From assembly GCA_020342025.1 (NCBI GenBank), contig CP070840.1, positions 3,322,877-3,357,609 on the forward strand: DNA of 34,733 nucleotides. The letters run 5' to 3'. The position numbers and the translations under genes are program-made. Positions 7,186 through 15,583 of the stretch are shown piece by piece. Position 1 is the first letter of the stretch; the number at the start of each line of letters is the position of its first letter. Source of the DNA: Deltaproteobacteria bacterium (lineage in GTDB: Bacteria; Desulfobacterota; DSM-4660; Desulfatiglandales; HGW-15). The notes beneath the pieces are model-generated. The model was not told the origin of the DNA and did no database searches. It saw only the letters and a program-made list of their open reading frames with translations.

Positions 7186-7677
7186 CTATTTCCTGCTCTT
7201 GTAGAATTTCACCAGCCCGAGCACATCTTTGGCCACGAATCGACCAATGGGTCCAGAACTATAACAGGCAACCTCTATAGTCTTGTCCGGGCGGATGAGA
7301 AAATTGGCCGCGTGGAGATATTTCTTGTCCTTTTCATAGTAGGTTCCGGTAATCTCTGAAACCTTCTCGGGGTCCAGACCATAACCAACCGGAAAGGTGA
7401 CTTTGGCCTTTTCAGCGGTCTCTCTAGCCTTTTCGATGGGATCCACAGACCCGGCAATCACAGTGATCTCTTCCGCTTCAAACGTCTTGATAGCCGATTG
7501 AAATTCAGCCAACTGCTGACTGCAAAAAGGTCACCAGTAACCCCGATATAAGATAAAAACAGCATACCCCTTTCCGAAATCTCTTGGAAGCGAGAGCGTA
7601 TCGCCCGAAATTGTTTCCATTTCCAGTTCAGGGAATCGGTCATTGGCATCCAAAAACACGTCACCTACTTTAGCCAT
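7186..7677 (-). CDS. Peroxiredoxin-like selenoprotein (in-frame UGA read as selenocysteine)
   Basis: Reading continuously from ATG 7677-7675 to TAG 7188-7186 gives a 163-residue thioredoxin-fold protein of AhpC/TSA (redoxin) type with one in-frame TGA at 7533-7531, codon 49. The context is FILYRGYW-U-PFC: exactly where relatives have the peroxidatic Cys of RGxWCPxC, with a second Cys at residue 52 giving a U-x-x-C redox motif. Sequence is family-like both before (VFLDANDRFPELEME) and after the codon (SQQLAEFQSAIKTF, SVDPIEKARETAEK, FLIRPDKTIEVACYSSGP). GGAG lies eight bases before the ATG. A SECIS-like hairpin follows the UGA. It likely reduces peroxides or disulfides in the cytosol. Automated callers will probably truncate it to 7186-7512. 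Confidence 0.85.
7505..7533 (-). promoter_or_regulatory. Putative bacterial SECIS element
   Basis: On the minus strand, the UGA (7533-7531) is followed after 11 bases by TCAGC (7519-7515), a five-base loop AGTTG (7514-7510) and GCTGA (7509-7505), a perfect 5-bp stem. The apical loop contains GU and sits about 17-21 bases after the UGA. This matches the known layout of bacterial SECIS hairpins, which lie within the coding region just after the UGA and present a GU loop to SelB. The lower stem is weak. Confidence 0.6.
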
Positions 7678-7776
7678 CCTTAGCTCCTTTCTTTAAATGA
7701 GAAATCTGAACCTCAGCTCGGTAAGTCTAAGCTAGCCGCCCCAGGATGGGCAAGTCAATAGGGTGAAACCCGTATT

Positions 7777-7805
7777 TTGAGTGAAGATTATATGTATTTT
7801 ATCTT
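7777..7805 (+). promoter_or_regulatory. Candidate sigma-70 promoter for the TIM-barrel gene
   Basis: TTGAGT (7777-7782) and TATCTT (7800-7805) are separated by 17 bases, in the 266-bp gap between the divergently oriented selenoprotein and TIM-barrel genes. A small hairpin, GGGT-GAA-ACCC, lies just upstream at 7761-7771. Box scores are moderate only. Confidence 0.35.
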
Positions 7806-7943
7806 GCGAAACGATCCCGGAATGCATCCTGCTTCAGAACGGGGAGTTTCACTTCAGCCCCGGTTGCTTCACAAACGCGGATTTGTGGTTGTTTGGAAGA
7901 AACGGCTATGGTATGCAAGTCTTATAAGGGAGGTTTCACACCA

Positions 7944-8741
7944 ATGCTCTATGGAGGCATGAATTTCCCCATAAAACCGGTCTTAGAGGAAGTTGAGGCC
8001 ATTGCGGAATTGGGATTTGACTACGTGGAGTTGGCCATGGATCCTCCTCAGGCCCACTATAAGATAGTTAAGCAGCAGAAAGATGAGATACTGAGTGCCT
8101 TAGAGCGATACAATATGGGAATCGTTTGCCATCTTCCCACCTTCGTCTCCACAGCGGATCTAACCGATAGCCTAAGAGAAACATCTCTGAATGAAGTATT
8201 GGAATCTCTTCAAGTTGCGGCCCACCTTCGATCTCTTAAGGTGGTTCTGCACCCAAGCTATATAAGTGGACTCAGCGTCTTAGTGATGGATCAGGCCAGA
8301 GATCGTGCCTGGAGGAGTCTTGAAGCCATTGTGGAAAAGGCCGATCAACTGGGCGTCTCCCTTTGCCTCGAGAACATGTTCCCGCTGACAAATTCGCTCG
8401 TCGAGCCCGAGCACTTTATTCCGGTCTTTGAGAACTTTCCCTCACTCAAAATGACCCTCGACATAGGGCACGCGCATATGCAAAGCAAAGGGGGTAAGCG
8501 GGCCCTTCGTTTCATTGAGAGGTTTGGCAACCGAATCGACCATGTCCACGCAAACGACAACTTCGGCAAAGAGGATAATCACCTCCCCATCGGAGCAGGA
8601 ACGGTCGATTTCCCTAGGATTACCAGGGCCCTAAAGAAAATCGGTTACGATGAGACAGTAACCCTTGAAGTCTTCTCACGAGACAGAGACTATCTTAGGA
8701 TAAGTCGGCAAAAGCTGGCTGCCATGTTTGCCGCCCGATGA
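7944..8741 (+). CDS. Sugar phosphate isomerase/epimerase-like TIM barrel (AP endonuclease 2 family)
   Basis: A 265-residue protein from ATG 7944, chosen because AGGGAGG lies about 12 bases upstream and MLYGGMNFPIKPVLEEVEAI is a natural family start; ATG 7908 in the same frame is possible. Metal-site motifs of the xylose-isomerase-like barrel are present: VVLHPSY, CLENMF (Glu), MTLDIGHAH (Asp, His), IDHVHANDN (His) and a late VTLEVFSRD (Glu). DNFGKEDNHLPIGAGTVDFP is the typical loop near the product end. Members are metal-dependent isomerases, epimerases or endonuclease IV relatives; the substrate cannot be read from sequence. It is cytosolic, and lgt follows 65 bases downstream with a small hairpin between them. 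Confidence 0.85.
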   Translation: MLYGGMNFPIKPVLEEVEAIAELGFDYVELAMDPPQAHYKIVKQQKDEILSALERYNMGIVCHLPTFVSTADLTDSLRETSLNEVLESLQVAAHLRSLKVVLHPSYISGLSVLVMDQARDRAWRSLEAIVEKADQLGVSLCLENMFPLTNSLVEPEHFIPVFENFPSLKMTLDIGHAHMQSKGGKRALRFIERFGNRIDHVHANDNFGKEDNHLPIGAGTVDFPRITRALKKIGYDETVTLEVFSRDRDYLRISRQKLAAMFAAR

Positions 8742-8806
8742 GATCATAGAAATACAGAATCTTGACCCAGCGGGTCAGGTGTCTGGAGTCAAAATAAAGA
8801 GAGCCC

Positions 8807-9601
8807 ATGCTACCCTTCCCCAACATAAGTCCAACCTTGATCAAGATCGGTAAGATTCAGATTCGCTGGTATGGCCTCATGTACCTGTTCGGGTTCCTCG
8901 CCTCTTACTTTCTTATCCGCATTCAGCCCCGGGCCCGCCGTCTCGGACTTCAGGGAGCACTCCTTCAGGATCTCATTCTCTTCCTGGCCCTTGGCCTCAT
9001 CGTCGGAGCCCGTATCGGGTATGTCTTTTTTTACCAGTTCTCCAATTTGGGCGAATACCTGAGAAACCCCTTAGAAATCATTGCCATCTGGCATGGGGGC
9101 ATGTCTTTTCATGGTGGCCTGATAGGCGCTATGGCAACAGGCATCCTCTTCTGCCGTTGGCGCAAGTTACCCATCTGGGAGGTGGCCGACACGGTCATCG
9201 TGACTGCCCCCATAGGCCTTTTACTGGGAAGGCTGGGCAATTTCATCAATGGTGAACTCTACGGCCGTCCCAGTTCTGTGCCTTGGGCCATGGTTTTTCC
9301 CGGGGGTGGTCCCGTACCGCGCCATCCCTCTCAACTCTATGAAGCCGCCCTCGAGGGCCTTTTCCTCTTCTTTGTCCTCTGGGTACTCAAAGATCTCCGA
9401 TTCCGCCCGGGTGCCATGGTTTGCCTGTTTCTCGGCGGCTATGGTATACTGCGATTCTTGGTGGAATTCTTCCGGGAACCCGATCCCCACATCGGGCTTT
9501 TCTGGGGCGTGCTTAGCATGGGTCAGTTGCTTTGCCTTGCCATGATTCTCACAGCATTCATCCTCTGGGCCCTTCTGCCCCGCCGTCTACGTACACACTA
9601 A
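8807..9601 (+). CDS. lgt: Prolipoprotein diacylglyceryl transferase Lgt
   Basis: A 264-residue integral inner-membrane enzyme that moves diacylglyceryl from phosphatidylglycerol to the lipobox Cys of prolipoproteins, the first step of lipoprotein maturation. Diagnostic motifs are visible: IRWYGLMYLFGF near the N-terminus, HGGMSFHGGLIGA, and the Lgt signature GRLGNFINGELYGR, followed by PRHPSQLYEA. About seven hydrophobic segments are apparent. Length matches the family. Lipoproteins in this window (1105, 29769, possibly 30596) are its potential substrates. A hairpin at 8763-8777 (TGACCC-AGC-GGGTCA) lies in the leader, without a T-tract. No strong ribosome site precedes ATG 8807. Confidence 0.97.
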   Translation: MLPFPNISPTLIKIGKIQIRWYGLMYLFGFLASYFLIRIQPRARRLGLQGALLQDLILFLALGLIVGARIGYVFFYQFSNLGEYLRNPLEIIAIWHGGMSFHGGLIGAMATGILFCRWRKLPIWEVADTVIVTAPIGLLLGRLGNFINGELYGRPSSVPWAMVFPGGGPVPRHPSQLYEAALEGLFLFFVLWVLKDLRFRPGAMVCLFLGGYGILRFLVEFFREPDPHIGLFWGVLSMGQLLCLAMILTAFILWALLPRRLRTH

Positions 9602-9686
9602 CAGGGCGTCCTCACGGGGCCGAACATCATGACCTGAATGATGCTGACAATTCTTTATAGATCTGGCCCTATTTAAACCCTTTATA

Positions 9687-9714
9687 TTGATAATAATTAA
9701 TTTCGAATTATTTT
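9687..9714 (+). promoter_or_regulatory. Candidate promoter for the GAF-domain gene
   Basis: TTGATA (9687-9692) and TATTTT (9709-9714) are spaced by 16 bases within a sharply AT-rich stretch (9680-9725) just before the 9747 gene. GGAG at 9736-9739 is its ribosome site. AT richness makes chance matches likely. Confidence 0.3.
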
Positions 9715-9746
9715 AATTAAAATACACCAACTCATGGAGATCCAAT

Positions 9747-12098
9747 ATGGAACAGCCCATTGAGGATTACCCCTTTCGCAGCGTGCTCAGTCTTGAGCCG
9801 CTTATTGACTACCTGAATCGCGTAGTGCAGGATTCCCAGGAGGTAATGCTTTGCCAAATGCAAAACCTTCAGGAAAGGCTGAGGGCGGCACCAGAGCTGA
9901 ACGGCCCAGTGGAGGATCTGAACGTGCTGGAGCGTCACCGAGACTTGGTACGGACCCTCATGGGCTTTGTGTTTCCGCCGCTTTACTGGGACACCGAGGC
10001 CTTTGGAGCCATCATTCCCTTCTCCATGAAGCCCTTTTTCGTCTCCCCACGATTCCAGCAGCTCTTCCTTGATCGAGACGGATCTTTCCACGGGCGGCTC
10101 AATCTGGATGACGAGATGTTCCACAGGGGACGAGTCATCAGGGCCTATCTATTCATCTTGCAGGAGTTTTACGACATTCACCAGTCCCTCGACTATCCCA
10201 TTATTCGTATCGTGCCCGATTCAGAGACCGGTCTGGATCGGCATTTCAAGATGAACCTGGACTTCCGCTTCGTGCGACCCCATGCCCTCAAAGAGCCCAG
10301 ACCCCTTACAGAGGATGAGCGTGCATTTATTTTGGAACACTTGACCGAACCTGAGGTGCTTCGCGAAATCCTTCCCCCAGAGGATTTTGAGTTGCATGGG
10401 TTCACTATACTGCACGGTGTGGATGTGACGGAATCAGAGGTCTTATCTGCCTTGGAGAGGGATCTCATTGACCAGGAGTCCGTCGTTTCCCAGGGGGGAA
10501 TCATGCGCCTTCAAGAGAGGCTCCGAACCCTCTTCCGCCGTCCAGATCTAATTGCCGGCCTAGATGCTATTCAGGGGCATCAAGTCCTTCAACTCAGCTC
10601 AGGATGCGAGATGAGCCACTGTTGCATATTCCAGGACACACGCCATATCCCTATTTCCGAATTTGAGGGAACCTTCTATGAAAAGGCCTTGCAGGGAAAA
10701 GAAATAATCCGGATCCCTGATATTCGTGAGGCGTGTTGTTCGCCTAAACAGTCGGAAGAAGAAATGCTCAAAATGGGAATCAGGTCTTTCCTGATAGCAC
10801 CCCTTTATTACAAGGACGAGCTTATCGGCATTTTACATCTTGGCTCTCCTCGACCCAGGGACTTGGGGCCCGTGGACGCCTTGCTCATGCAGCAGATCCA
10901 ACCCCTCTTCTCCATCGCCATCAAAAAGGCCTTGGATGACTTTGACGTCCAGGTCCAGGGCGTCATTAAAGAGAAATGTACCGCCATCCATCCGTCCGTG
11001 GAATGGCGTTTCCGCAAGGCCGCCTTCAATCAATTGGAAGATCTTCGTATGGGAAAGGCATCGGAGATCGAGCCTATCGTCTTCAATAACCTGTATCCCC
11101 TTTACGGCATCTCTGACATCCGCGGGTCGGCCCAGGAGCGAAATCGGGCCATTCAGAAGGATCTAATCCAGCATCTAAACTTGGCCCTGAAAGTGGTCTC
11201 CCTGGCCAATGAGGCCAGACCTTTGCTCATCCTCCAGGAATTGGCGGGACGCGTTAATAGGCATCTTGAACGTCTCCATGCCGGGTTGGGAACCGGGGAT
11301 GAATTATCGGTCTCAAAATTTCTCCGCGAGGAGGTGGTACATAGCTTTTCATATCTCAAGGGTTTTGGCCCCAAGGTGATGCGGGCCATCGAGGCCTACG
11401 AGTCTGCCATTGATCCCCATGTGGGTACGGTCTATTCGCTCCGCAAGGAATTCGAGGAGAGCGTCTATCTTCTCAGCGACACCCTGGCCACCTATTTGGA
11501 TCAGGAGCAGACCGAAGCACAGGCCATTTTCCCCCATTATTTTGAGAGGCATCGGACAGACGGTGTGGACTACCTCATTTACATGGGCGCCTCTCTCAGG
11601 GAGGATGGCAACTTCAACCAGATATACTTGAAAAATCTGCGCCTCTGGCAACTGAAGGTGGCCTGCGGTATGGCCTGGCATACGGAACAGCTGAAATCTT
11701 CCCTCAAGGTGCCTCTTGACACCGCGCACCTCATCCTTGTTCAAGACACGCCCCTTTCAATTCGATTCCGTTATGACGAGAAAAGATTCGATGTGGATGG
11801 GGCCTATGATATCCGGCACGAAATCATCAAGAGTCGTCTGGATAAGGCCGTTGTCAAAGGCGGAAGGGACAGGCTGACTCAGCCGGGGAAAATTGCCATT
11901 GTCTACGCCCATCCTGAGGAGGCAAAGGAAATGCGTCCTCACATTGAATTCCTCCAGTCAGAGGGGTACCTGACCGGGGAATTGGAGACCGTGGAATTGG
12001 CAGATCTACCCGGGGTGCAGGGTCTCAAATCCTTTCGCGTGGGGGTGAATCTTGAGTCCCAGGCCCTTTCTGAGAAGGCCAAGATGATCGCCAGCTAG
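9747..12098 (+). CDS. Large GAF-domain protein of unknown function
   Basis: A 783-residue protein with no membrane segment. A GAF-like sensory domain lies around residues 265-395 (VLQLSSGCEMSHCCIFQDT, EEEMLKMGIRSFLIAPLYY, then KDELIGILHLGSPRPRDLG). It is followed by a helical segment with FNNLYPLYGISDIRGSAQER, a sequence I associate with long GAF proteins, notably in Bacteroidetes. The C-terminal part (VDYLIYMGASLREDGNFNQI, LRLWQLKVACGMAWHTEQLK) looks like a conserved domain of the same family; it carries no kinase, cyclase or GGDEF motif I can see. GGAG and an AT-rich promoter-like stretch precede ATG 9747. It ends six bases from the convergent DUF362 gene with no evident terminator. Confidence 0.65.
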   Translation: MEQPIEDYPFRSVLSLEPLIDYLNRVVQDSQEVMLCQMQNLQERLRAAPELNGPVEDLNVLERHRDLVRTLMGFVFPPLYWDTEAFGAIIPFSMKPFFVSPRFQQLFLDRDGSFHGRLNLDDEMFHRGRVIRAYLFILQEFYDIHQSLDYPIIRIVPDSETGLDRHFKMNLDFRFVRPHALKEPRPLTEDERAFILEHLTEPEVLREILPPEDFELHGFTILHGVDVTESEVLSALERDLIDQESVVSQGGIMRLQERLRTLFRRPDLIAGLDAIQGHQVLQLSSGCEMSHCCIFQDTRHIPISEFEGTFYEKALQGKEIIRIPDIREACCSPKQSEEEMLKMGIRSFLIAPLYYKDELIGILHLGSPRPRDLGPVDALLMQQIQPLFSIAIKKALDDFDVQVQGVIKEKCTAIHPSVEWRFRKAAFNQLEDLRMGKASEIEPIVFNNLYPLYGISDIRGSAQERNRAIQKDLIQHLNLALKVVSLANEARPLLILQELAGRVNRHLERLHAGLGTGDELSVSKFLREEVVHSFSYLKGFGPKVMRAIEAYESAIDPHVGTVYSLRKEFEESVYLLSDTLATYLDQEQTEAQAIFPHYFERHRTDGVDYLIYMGASLREDGNFNQIYLKNLRLWQLKVACGMAWHTEQLKSSLKVPLDTAHLILVQDTPLSIRFRYDEKRFDVDGAYDIRHEIIKSRLDKAVVKGGRDRLTQPGKIAIVYAHPEEAKEMRPHIEFLQSEGYLTGELETVELADLPGVQGLKSFRVGVNLESQALSEKAKMIAS

Positions 12099-12104
12099 GG
12101 GAAA

Positions 12105-13196
12105 TCACACTTCTATAAGCCTGCCACCCTCTGGAAGGTCACTCTCCTTGTACCCACAGTCTTCCAACATTCTTCGGGCCGCCTTTATATTTGGCTTCCA
12201 GCCCATCCTTTCACCGCGAAACTTGGTCGCCACCTGAAAGTCAACAACGGGTGAGAGCACACCCATGGCGAGAAAATTTGGCTGATGGGTTGGAGCGCCC
12301 CCTGGGCCACCTTTACTTGCCCAGAGTGCGTCTATGAGGCAGAGTTGCTGTCGGGGATAGAGGACCTTGCCCGTTCGTTTGTCCATAGGGCCCAGAATCT
12401 CGGTTGTCTTGTTAATGGCCATGAGGTAGTCTTGGCTTCCCTGCTCATGCGCCGGCCCTGGGGAGAAGGTGCCGAGATGATTTTTCATGGTCATGGTAAA
12501 TCCGCCAAACCTGCTGCTGTGCCCCTTACACATGGCGATGTTTATGAGAATGTCCACCGAGCTGTCCACAAGGTGTCTCAGACACCTGGATTTTTCGTCT
12601 CCACCCTCCCACGGCTCCGGTACGGATGTGAGCGTATCAATCCCGCCCCAGGTACCTTCTATCTTGACACCTTCTGGGAGGCCAGCAAAAGGTGTGTGCC
12701 TGCTCATGGTCCCGCCGTGGGTCCCGTCGTAGATATGGATATTGGAAGGCGTTACCCCAAGCAGACCGGTTAGCGTATGACAAATTTTGGCCATGACAGC
12801 GCTGCGCGTGTGTTGCTGGGCGATATTGTTTGTCTTTATTGCTACCATCGTGTCAGGCCATGACTTACGGGGAGGTCTGATAAAAATCGTCCGCCACGCC
12901 TCCTCCGGATTCCTCGTCTGCACAAGACCGCACGCGAGCTTGTCGATATTTTCCCAGACCACGTCTCTAACAACAAGGTCATCCTGACGGGACCAGGAGT
13001 AAAATTCTCTACCTGTCCTCGTCATGTTGCTGTCCATGATTCCGACGACACGAAGATTATCCACATTCGGGTGAACCACGGTTCCCCTGGCCCACGCCGT
13101 GCGGGCATTCCGAACCCATACCATGGGGAATGCCGTAATTCCAGCACCCAGAATGACGGCCTTTTTCACGAACTTTCTTCTAGAGATCCTCTTCAT
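12105..13196 (-). CDS. Tat-exported DUF362 domain protein
   Basis: A 363-residue protein with a twin-arginine signal: KRISRRKFVKKAVILGAGIT, then a hydrophobic stretch and an AWA cleavage region. GGGAGAG precedes the ATG. DUF362 features include IFIRPPRKSWPDTMVAIKTN, NIAMCKGHSSRFGGFTMTMK with NHLGTFSP, and AINKTTEILGPMDKRTGKVL. DUF362 proteins are widespread in anaerobes, often next to Fe-S or redox genes; their biochemistry is not settled. Export through Tat suggests folding, or cofactor loading, in the cytosol. A paralogue at 15895 is also Tat-exported, and a nitroreductase-ferredoxin gene starts divergently about 420 bases away. Function beyond the family name is not assignable. Confidence 0.85.
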   Translation of the reverse strand: MKRISRRKFVKKAVILGAGITAFPMVWVRNARTAWARGTVVHPNVDNLRVVGIMDSNMTRTGREFYSWSRQDDLVVRDVVWENIDKLACGLVQTRNPEEAWRTIFIRPPRKSWPDTMVAIKTNNIAQQHTRSAVMAKICHTLTGLLGVTPSNIHIYDGTHGGTMSRHTPFAGLPEGVKIEGTWGGIDTLTSVPEPWEGGDEKSRCLRHLVDSSVDILINIAMCKGHSSRFGGFTMTMKNHLGTFSPGPAHEQGSQDYLMAINKTTEILGPMDKRTGKVLYPRQQLCLIDALWASKGGPGGAPTHQPNFLAMGVLSPVVDFQVATKFRGERMGWKPNIKAARRMLEDCGYKESDLPEGGRLIEV

Positions 13197-13273
13197 ATCT
13201 CTCCCCTTTTCTAACTATCGATCTACTAACCATCTCTCCCTGAAAATAAAGGAGAAAAAAGGCAAAGATGGAA

Positions 13274-13302
13274 ACTATACGAGTTTGGTATTAATTTGAC
13301 AA
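13274..13302 (-). promoter_or_regulatory. Probable sigma-70 promoter of the minus-strand DUF362 gene
   Basis: On the minus strand TTGTCA (13302-13297) and TATAGT (13279-13274) are separated by exactly 17 bases, each matching five of six consensus positions. They lie about 80 bases before the ATG of the DUF362 gene, leaving a leader of about 70 bases. This is the best-scoring promoter in the window. Confidence 0.55.
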
Positions 13303-13357
13303 TATCTAAATGTCCGGAAGAAATTGTGCCGTCTTGTATGATTCATACTCTACCGAG

Positions 13358-13506
13358 GAGGCTATGGGGAGTTCCTCAAGGCGATCTCTCGCAAAAAATT
13401 CCACCGAACCTCGCAGTGGTCGAATATTTGGGGTTCACTCCACAAAATTTATGGGAGTCTCCACCTGACTCTTTAAACTCCAAATATTCGTCCACCGCCC
13501 TTGACA
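13358..13506. repeat. Structured dispersed repeat, copy 1
   Basis: Related to the element at 15584-15770, in the same orientation. The core stem pairs CGAATATTTGGGGTT (13421-13435) with AACTCCAAATATTCG (13476-13490): all 15 positions pair, one as G-T. An apical palindrome GGAGTCTCC (13454-13462) lies between. Shared flanking text includes AAAAATTCCACCG (left) and CACCGC (right). The left outer arm starts with GAGGCTATGG (13358), matching GAGGCTACGG of copy 2, but the right outer arm is degraded. It lies in the 417-bp gap between DUF362 and the nitroreductase, which otherwise holds only the promoter at 13274-13302. Confidence 0.7.
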
Positions 13507-13613
13507 CAAAACCCTCCCTCCCCTATTCTCAATGCATCTGAAAAGGGTTTATGCAGTTACAACCCATCCAGGAATTGGGCCAGTCTCAGCACCCAATTGC
13601 ATAGGAGTAACCC

Positions 13614-14441
13614 ATGACGAGTCTCTTTGTTGCAGATCAGGACAAATGCGAACAGGACGGTTTGTGTGTCACTGAGTGCCCCATAGGAATCATTGAAATA
13701 AAGGACAAGAAATCCGTACCAACCCCCACTGAAGATGCTGAGGAGCTTTGTATCCACTGCGGCCATTGTGTGGCCGTCTGCCCGCATGGGGCCATGTCTC
13801 ACAGAAGCATGACCCCAGAGCAGTGCCCACCCGTCAAAAACGATTGGCTCCTCAACCCCGAACAGGTGGAGCACTTCCTGCGCTCCCGCAGATCCATTCG
13901 AACTTACAAGGAAGAGCCTGTTGAGCGCGAGATTCTTACCAAACTCATCCACATTGCCCGGTTTGCGCCATCCGGTCACAATCTTCAACCCGTCAGGTGG
14001 TCCGTTATTTACGACAGCCAGAAAGTCCACCGGCTCGCTGGAATTGTCATCGATTGGATGCGTCATTTGCTGGACAAAGGGGAGCCCCTAGCCAAGGTAC
14101 TCCACATGGACCGGGTCGTGGCTGCCTGGGAATCCGGGGTCGAAAGAATCTGTCGCGGAGCACCGCACGTTATTGTTGCTCACGCACCCAAAGAAGAGCG
14201 TACCGCGCCCCAAGCTTGCACCATCGCCCTTGCCTATCTTGAATTGGCTGCACCCTCTTTTGGATTGGGCGCCTGCTGGGCCGGATACTTCAACGCCGCA
14301 GCCAACTTCTGGCCACCCATGCAAGAGGCCCTAGATCTCCCTAAAGAACACATTAGCTTTGGCGCCATGATGATCGGTTACCCGAAATTCAAATATCAAA
14401 GACTTCCGCTCCGCAATGAAGCACAAGTCACCTGGCGTTAG
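13614..14441 (+). CDS. Nitroreductase-family flavoprotein with N-terminal two-cluster ferredoxin domain
   Basis: A 275-residue fusion. Residues 1-62 are a bacterial-type ferredoxin: first cluster motif C12-x5-C18-x3-C22-P, where the usual second Cys is Asp15 (CEQDGLC), and second motif C46-x2-C49-x2-C52-x3-C56-P, fully canonical. Residues about 85-275 are an FMN-binding nitroreductase domain (RRSIRTYKEEPVEREILTKL, ARFAPSGHNLQPVRW, then GACWAGYFNAA and ISFGAMMIGYP). Such fusions pass electrons from ferredoxin-type clusters to FMN for reduction of nitro or quinone-like compounds; the real substrate is unknown. TAGGAG lies seven bases before ATG 13614. No signal peptide, so cytosolic. Similar fusions are common in anaerobes. 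Confidence 0.9.
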   Translation: MTSLFVADQDKCEQDGLCVTECPIGIIEIKDKKSVPTPTEDAEELCIHCGHCVAVCPHGAMSHRSMTPEQCPPVKNDWLLNPEQVEHFLRSRRSIRTYKEEPVEREILTKLIHIARFAPSGHNLQPVRWSVIYDSQKVHRLAGIVIDWMRHLLDKGEPLAKVLHMDRVVAAWESGVERICRGAPHVIVAHAPKEERTAPQACTIALAYLELAAPSFGLGACWAGYFNAAANFWPPMQEALDLPKEHISFGAMMIGYPKFKYQRLPLRNEAQVTWR

Positions 14442-14589
14442 GCATACCGTTTGTGACTATTTAATATGATATGCTCTGAGAGCTCACCATGTACAATAAG
14501 ATACTGGCGTTGGAAAGGAAGTAGCAGCCAATAACTTCCTTGTAATGCTGAGCTTTGTCGTTCTATAAATACGCGCTAAGCCAATCCTG

Positions 14590-15504
14590 ATGCAAGGAAT
14601 CCTCAAGAAAAACACGGGCTTTATTTTCCTTATGGCCGTATTCATTTGCGGGTTTTCCCTACTGATGATCCAAGAATCTTATGCAGATCCTCTTCAGGCC
14701 CTGCGTGCCACGCTTCCCGAGCACATACAAGGCTGGAGCGCAGAGCCGAATGACCGCTTTTTCGATGATGAAACCATTTTCGACTACATCGACGGTGCGG
14801 GTGAAGTTTACAGGGCCTATAAAATGCGAAAGTGTCTTTCCCGCCGCTACACGACCCCTAATGGTCCTCCCATTGTGCTCGACATCTTTGACATGCAGTC
14901 CTCGGAGGATGCCTTTGGTGTTTTTACCCATGATCGGGACGGGGAACCCGTCGACGTGGGTCAGGGGGGCTTGTATCGGTCTGGTTGGTTGAGTTTCTGG
15001 AAAGATCGATTTTTTGTCTCCATCTATATGGAGGAAGAATCAGTAGCCGCTGAAAGAGCGGTGAGGGGACTGGCCAAAGAGGTGGCCTCAATCATTTCCC
15101 GCGAGGGTCCCAAGCCGCAAATCCTTTCGCTCCTTCCCCAGAAGGGTCTCCAGCCAAGGACGATCAGGTACTTTCATCACTATGTCTTGTTGAACTACCA
15201 CTTCTATCTTGCAGATGAAAATATCCTCAACCTGGGACCCGAAACAAAGGCAGCACTTGCGGAATACAATCGGGGACAGGAGAAGGCCCGGTTGCTTTTG
15301 GTACAGTATCCTCAAAGAGAAGAAGCGGAAAAAGCGCACAGGAGATTTCTCAAGGCCTATCTCCCCGAGGCAAGCTCGACAAGCCCGATCCAAATAGAGA
15401 ATGCAAAATGGTCTGCCACTCACTTAAAGGAGGAGTTGCTGGCCATTGTTTTGGAAGCCGACAGCCAAAAGCTTGCTGAAAGCCTCATAAAAGAAGTGAA
15501 ATAG
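14590..15504 (+). CDS. Secreted DUF6599-family protein
   Basis: A 304-residue protein with an N-terminal signal peptide (hydrophobic residues about 10-28, then SYADP). The following motif NDRFFDDETIFDYIDGAGEV is characteristic of what I recall as the DUF6599 family, continuing with YRAYKMRKCLSRRYT, VLDIFDMQSSEDAFGVFTHD and a second half with FHHYVLLNYHFYLADENIL. It likely works in the periplasm, but no activity is known to me. It follows the nitroreductase by 148 bases on the same strand, and both sit between the two structured repeats (13358 and 15584). No obvious ribosome site precedes ATG 14590. Confidence 0.7.
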   Translation: MQGILKKNTGFIFLMAVFICGFSLLMIQESYADPLQALRATLPEHIQGWSAEPNDRFFDDETIFDYIDGAGEVYRAYKMRKCLSRRYTTPNGPPIVLDIFDMQSSEDAFGVFTHDRDGEPVDVGQGGLYRSGWLSFWKDRFFVSIYMEEESVAAERAVRGLAKEVASIISREGPKPQILSLLPQKGLQPRTIRYFHHYVLLNYHFYLADENILNLGPETKAALAEYNRGQEKARLLLVQYPQREEAEKAHRRFLKAYLPEASSTSPIQIENAKWSATHLKEELLAIVLEADSQKLAESLIKEVK

Positions 15505-15583
15505 TAAAGAATCCGGGCTCTACGAGCCGGAGGCCCAGAGAGGCCCCGGCTTTGTGCTCAAGCCGCATAGGGGCTAGTGGGAT

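Noticed and set aside
7458..7664. Separate minus-strand ORF next to the peroxiredoxin
   Set aside because: It is in a different frame and overlaps the N-terminal half of the selenoprotein, which has the family-like sequence and the ribosome site.
9221..9490. Minus-strand ORF inside lgt
   Set aside because: It is a shadow of the strongly conserved lgt frame and has no family-like sequence.
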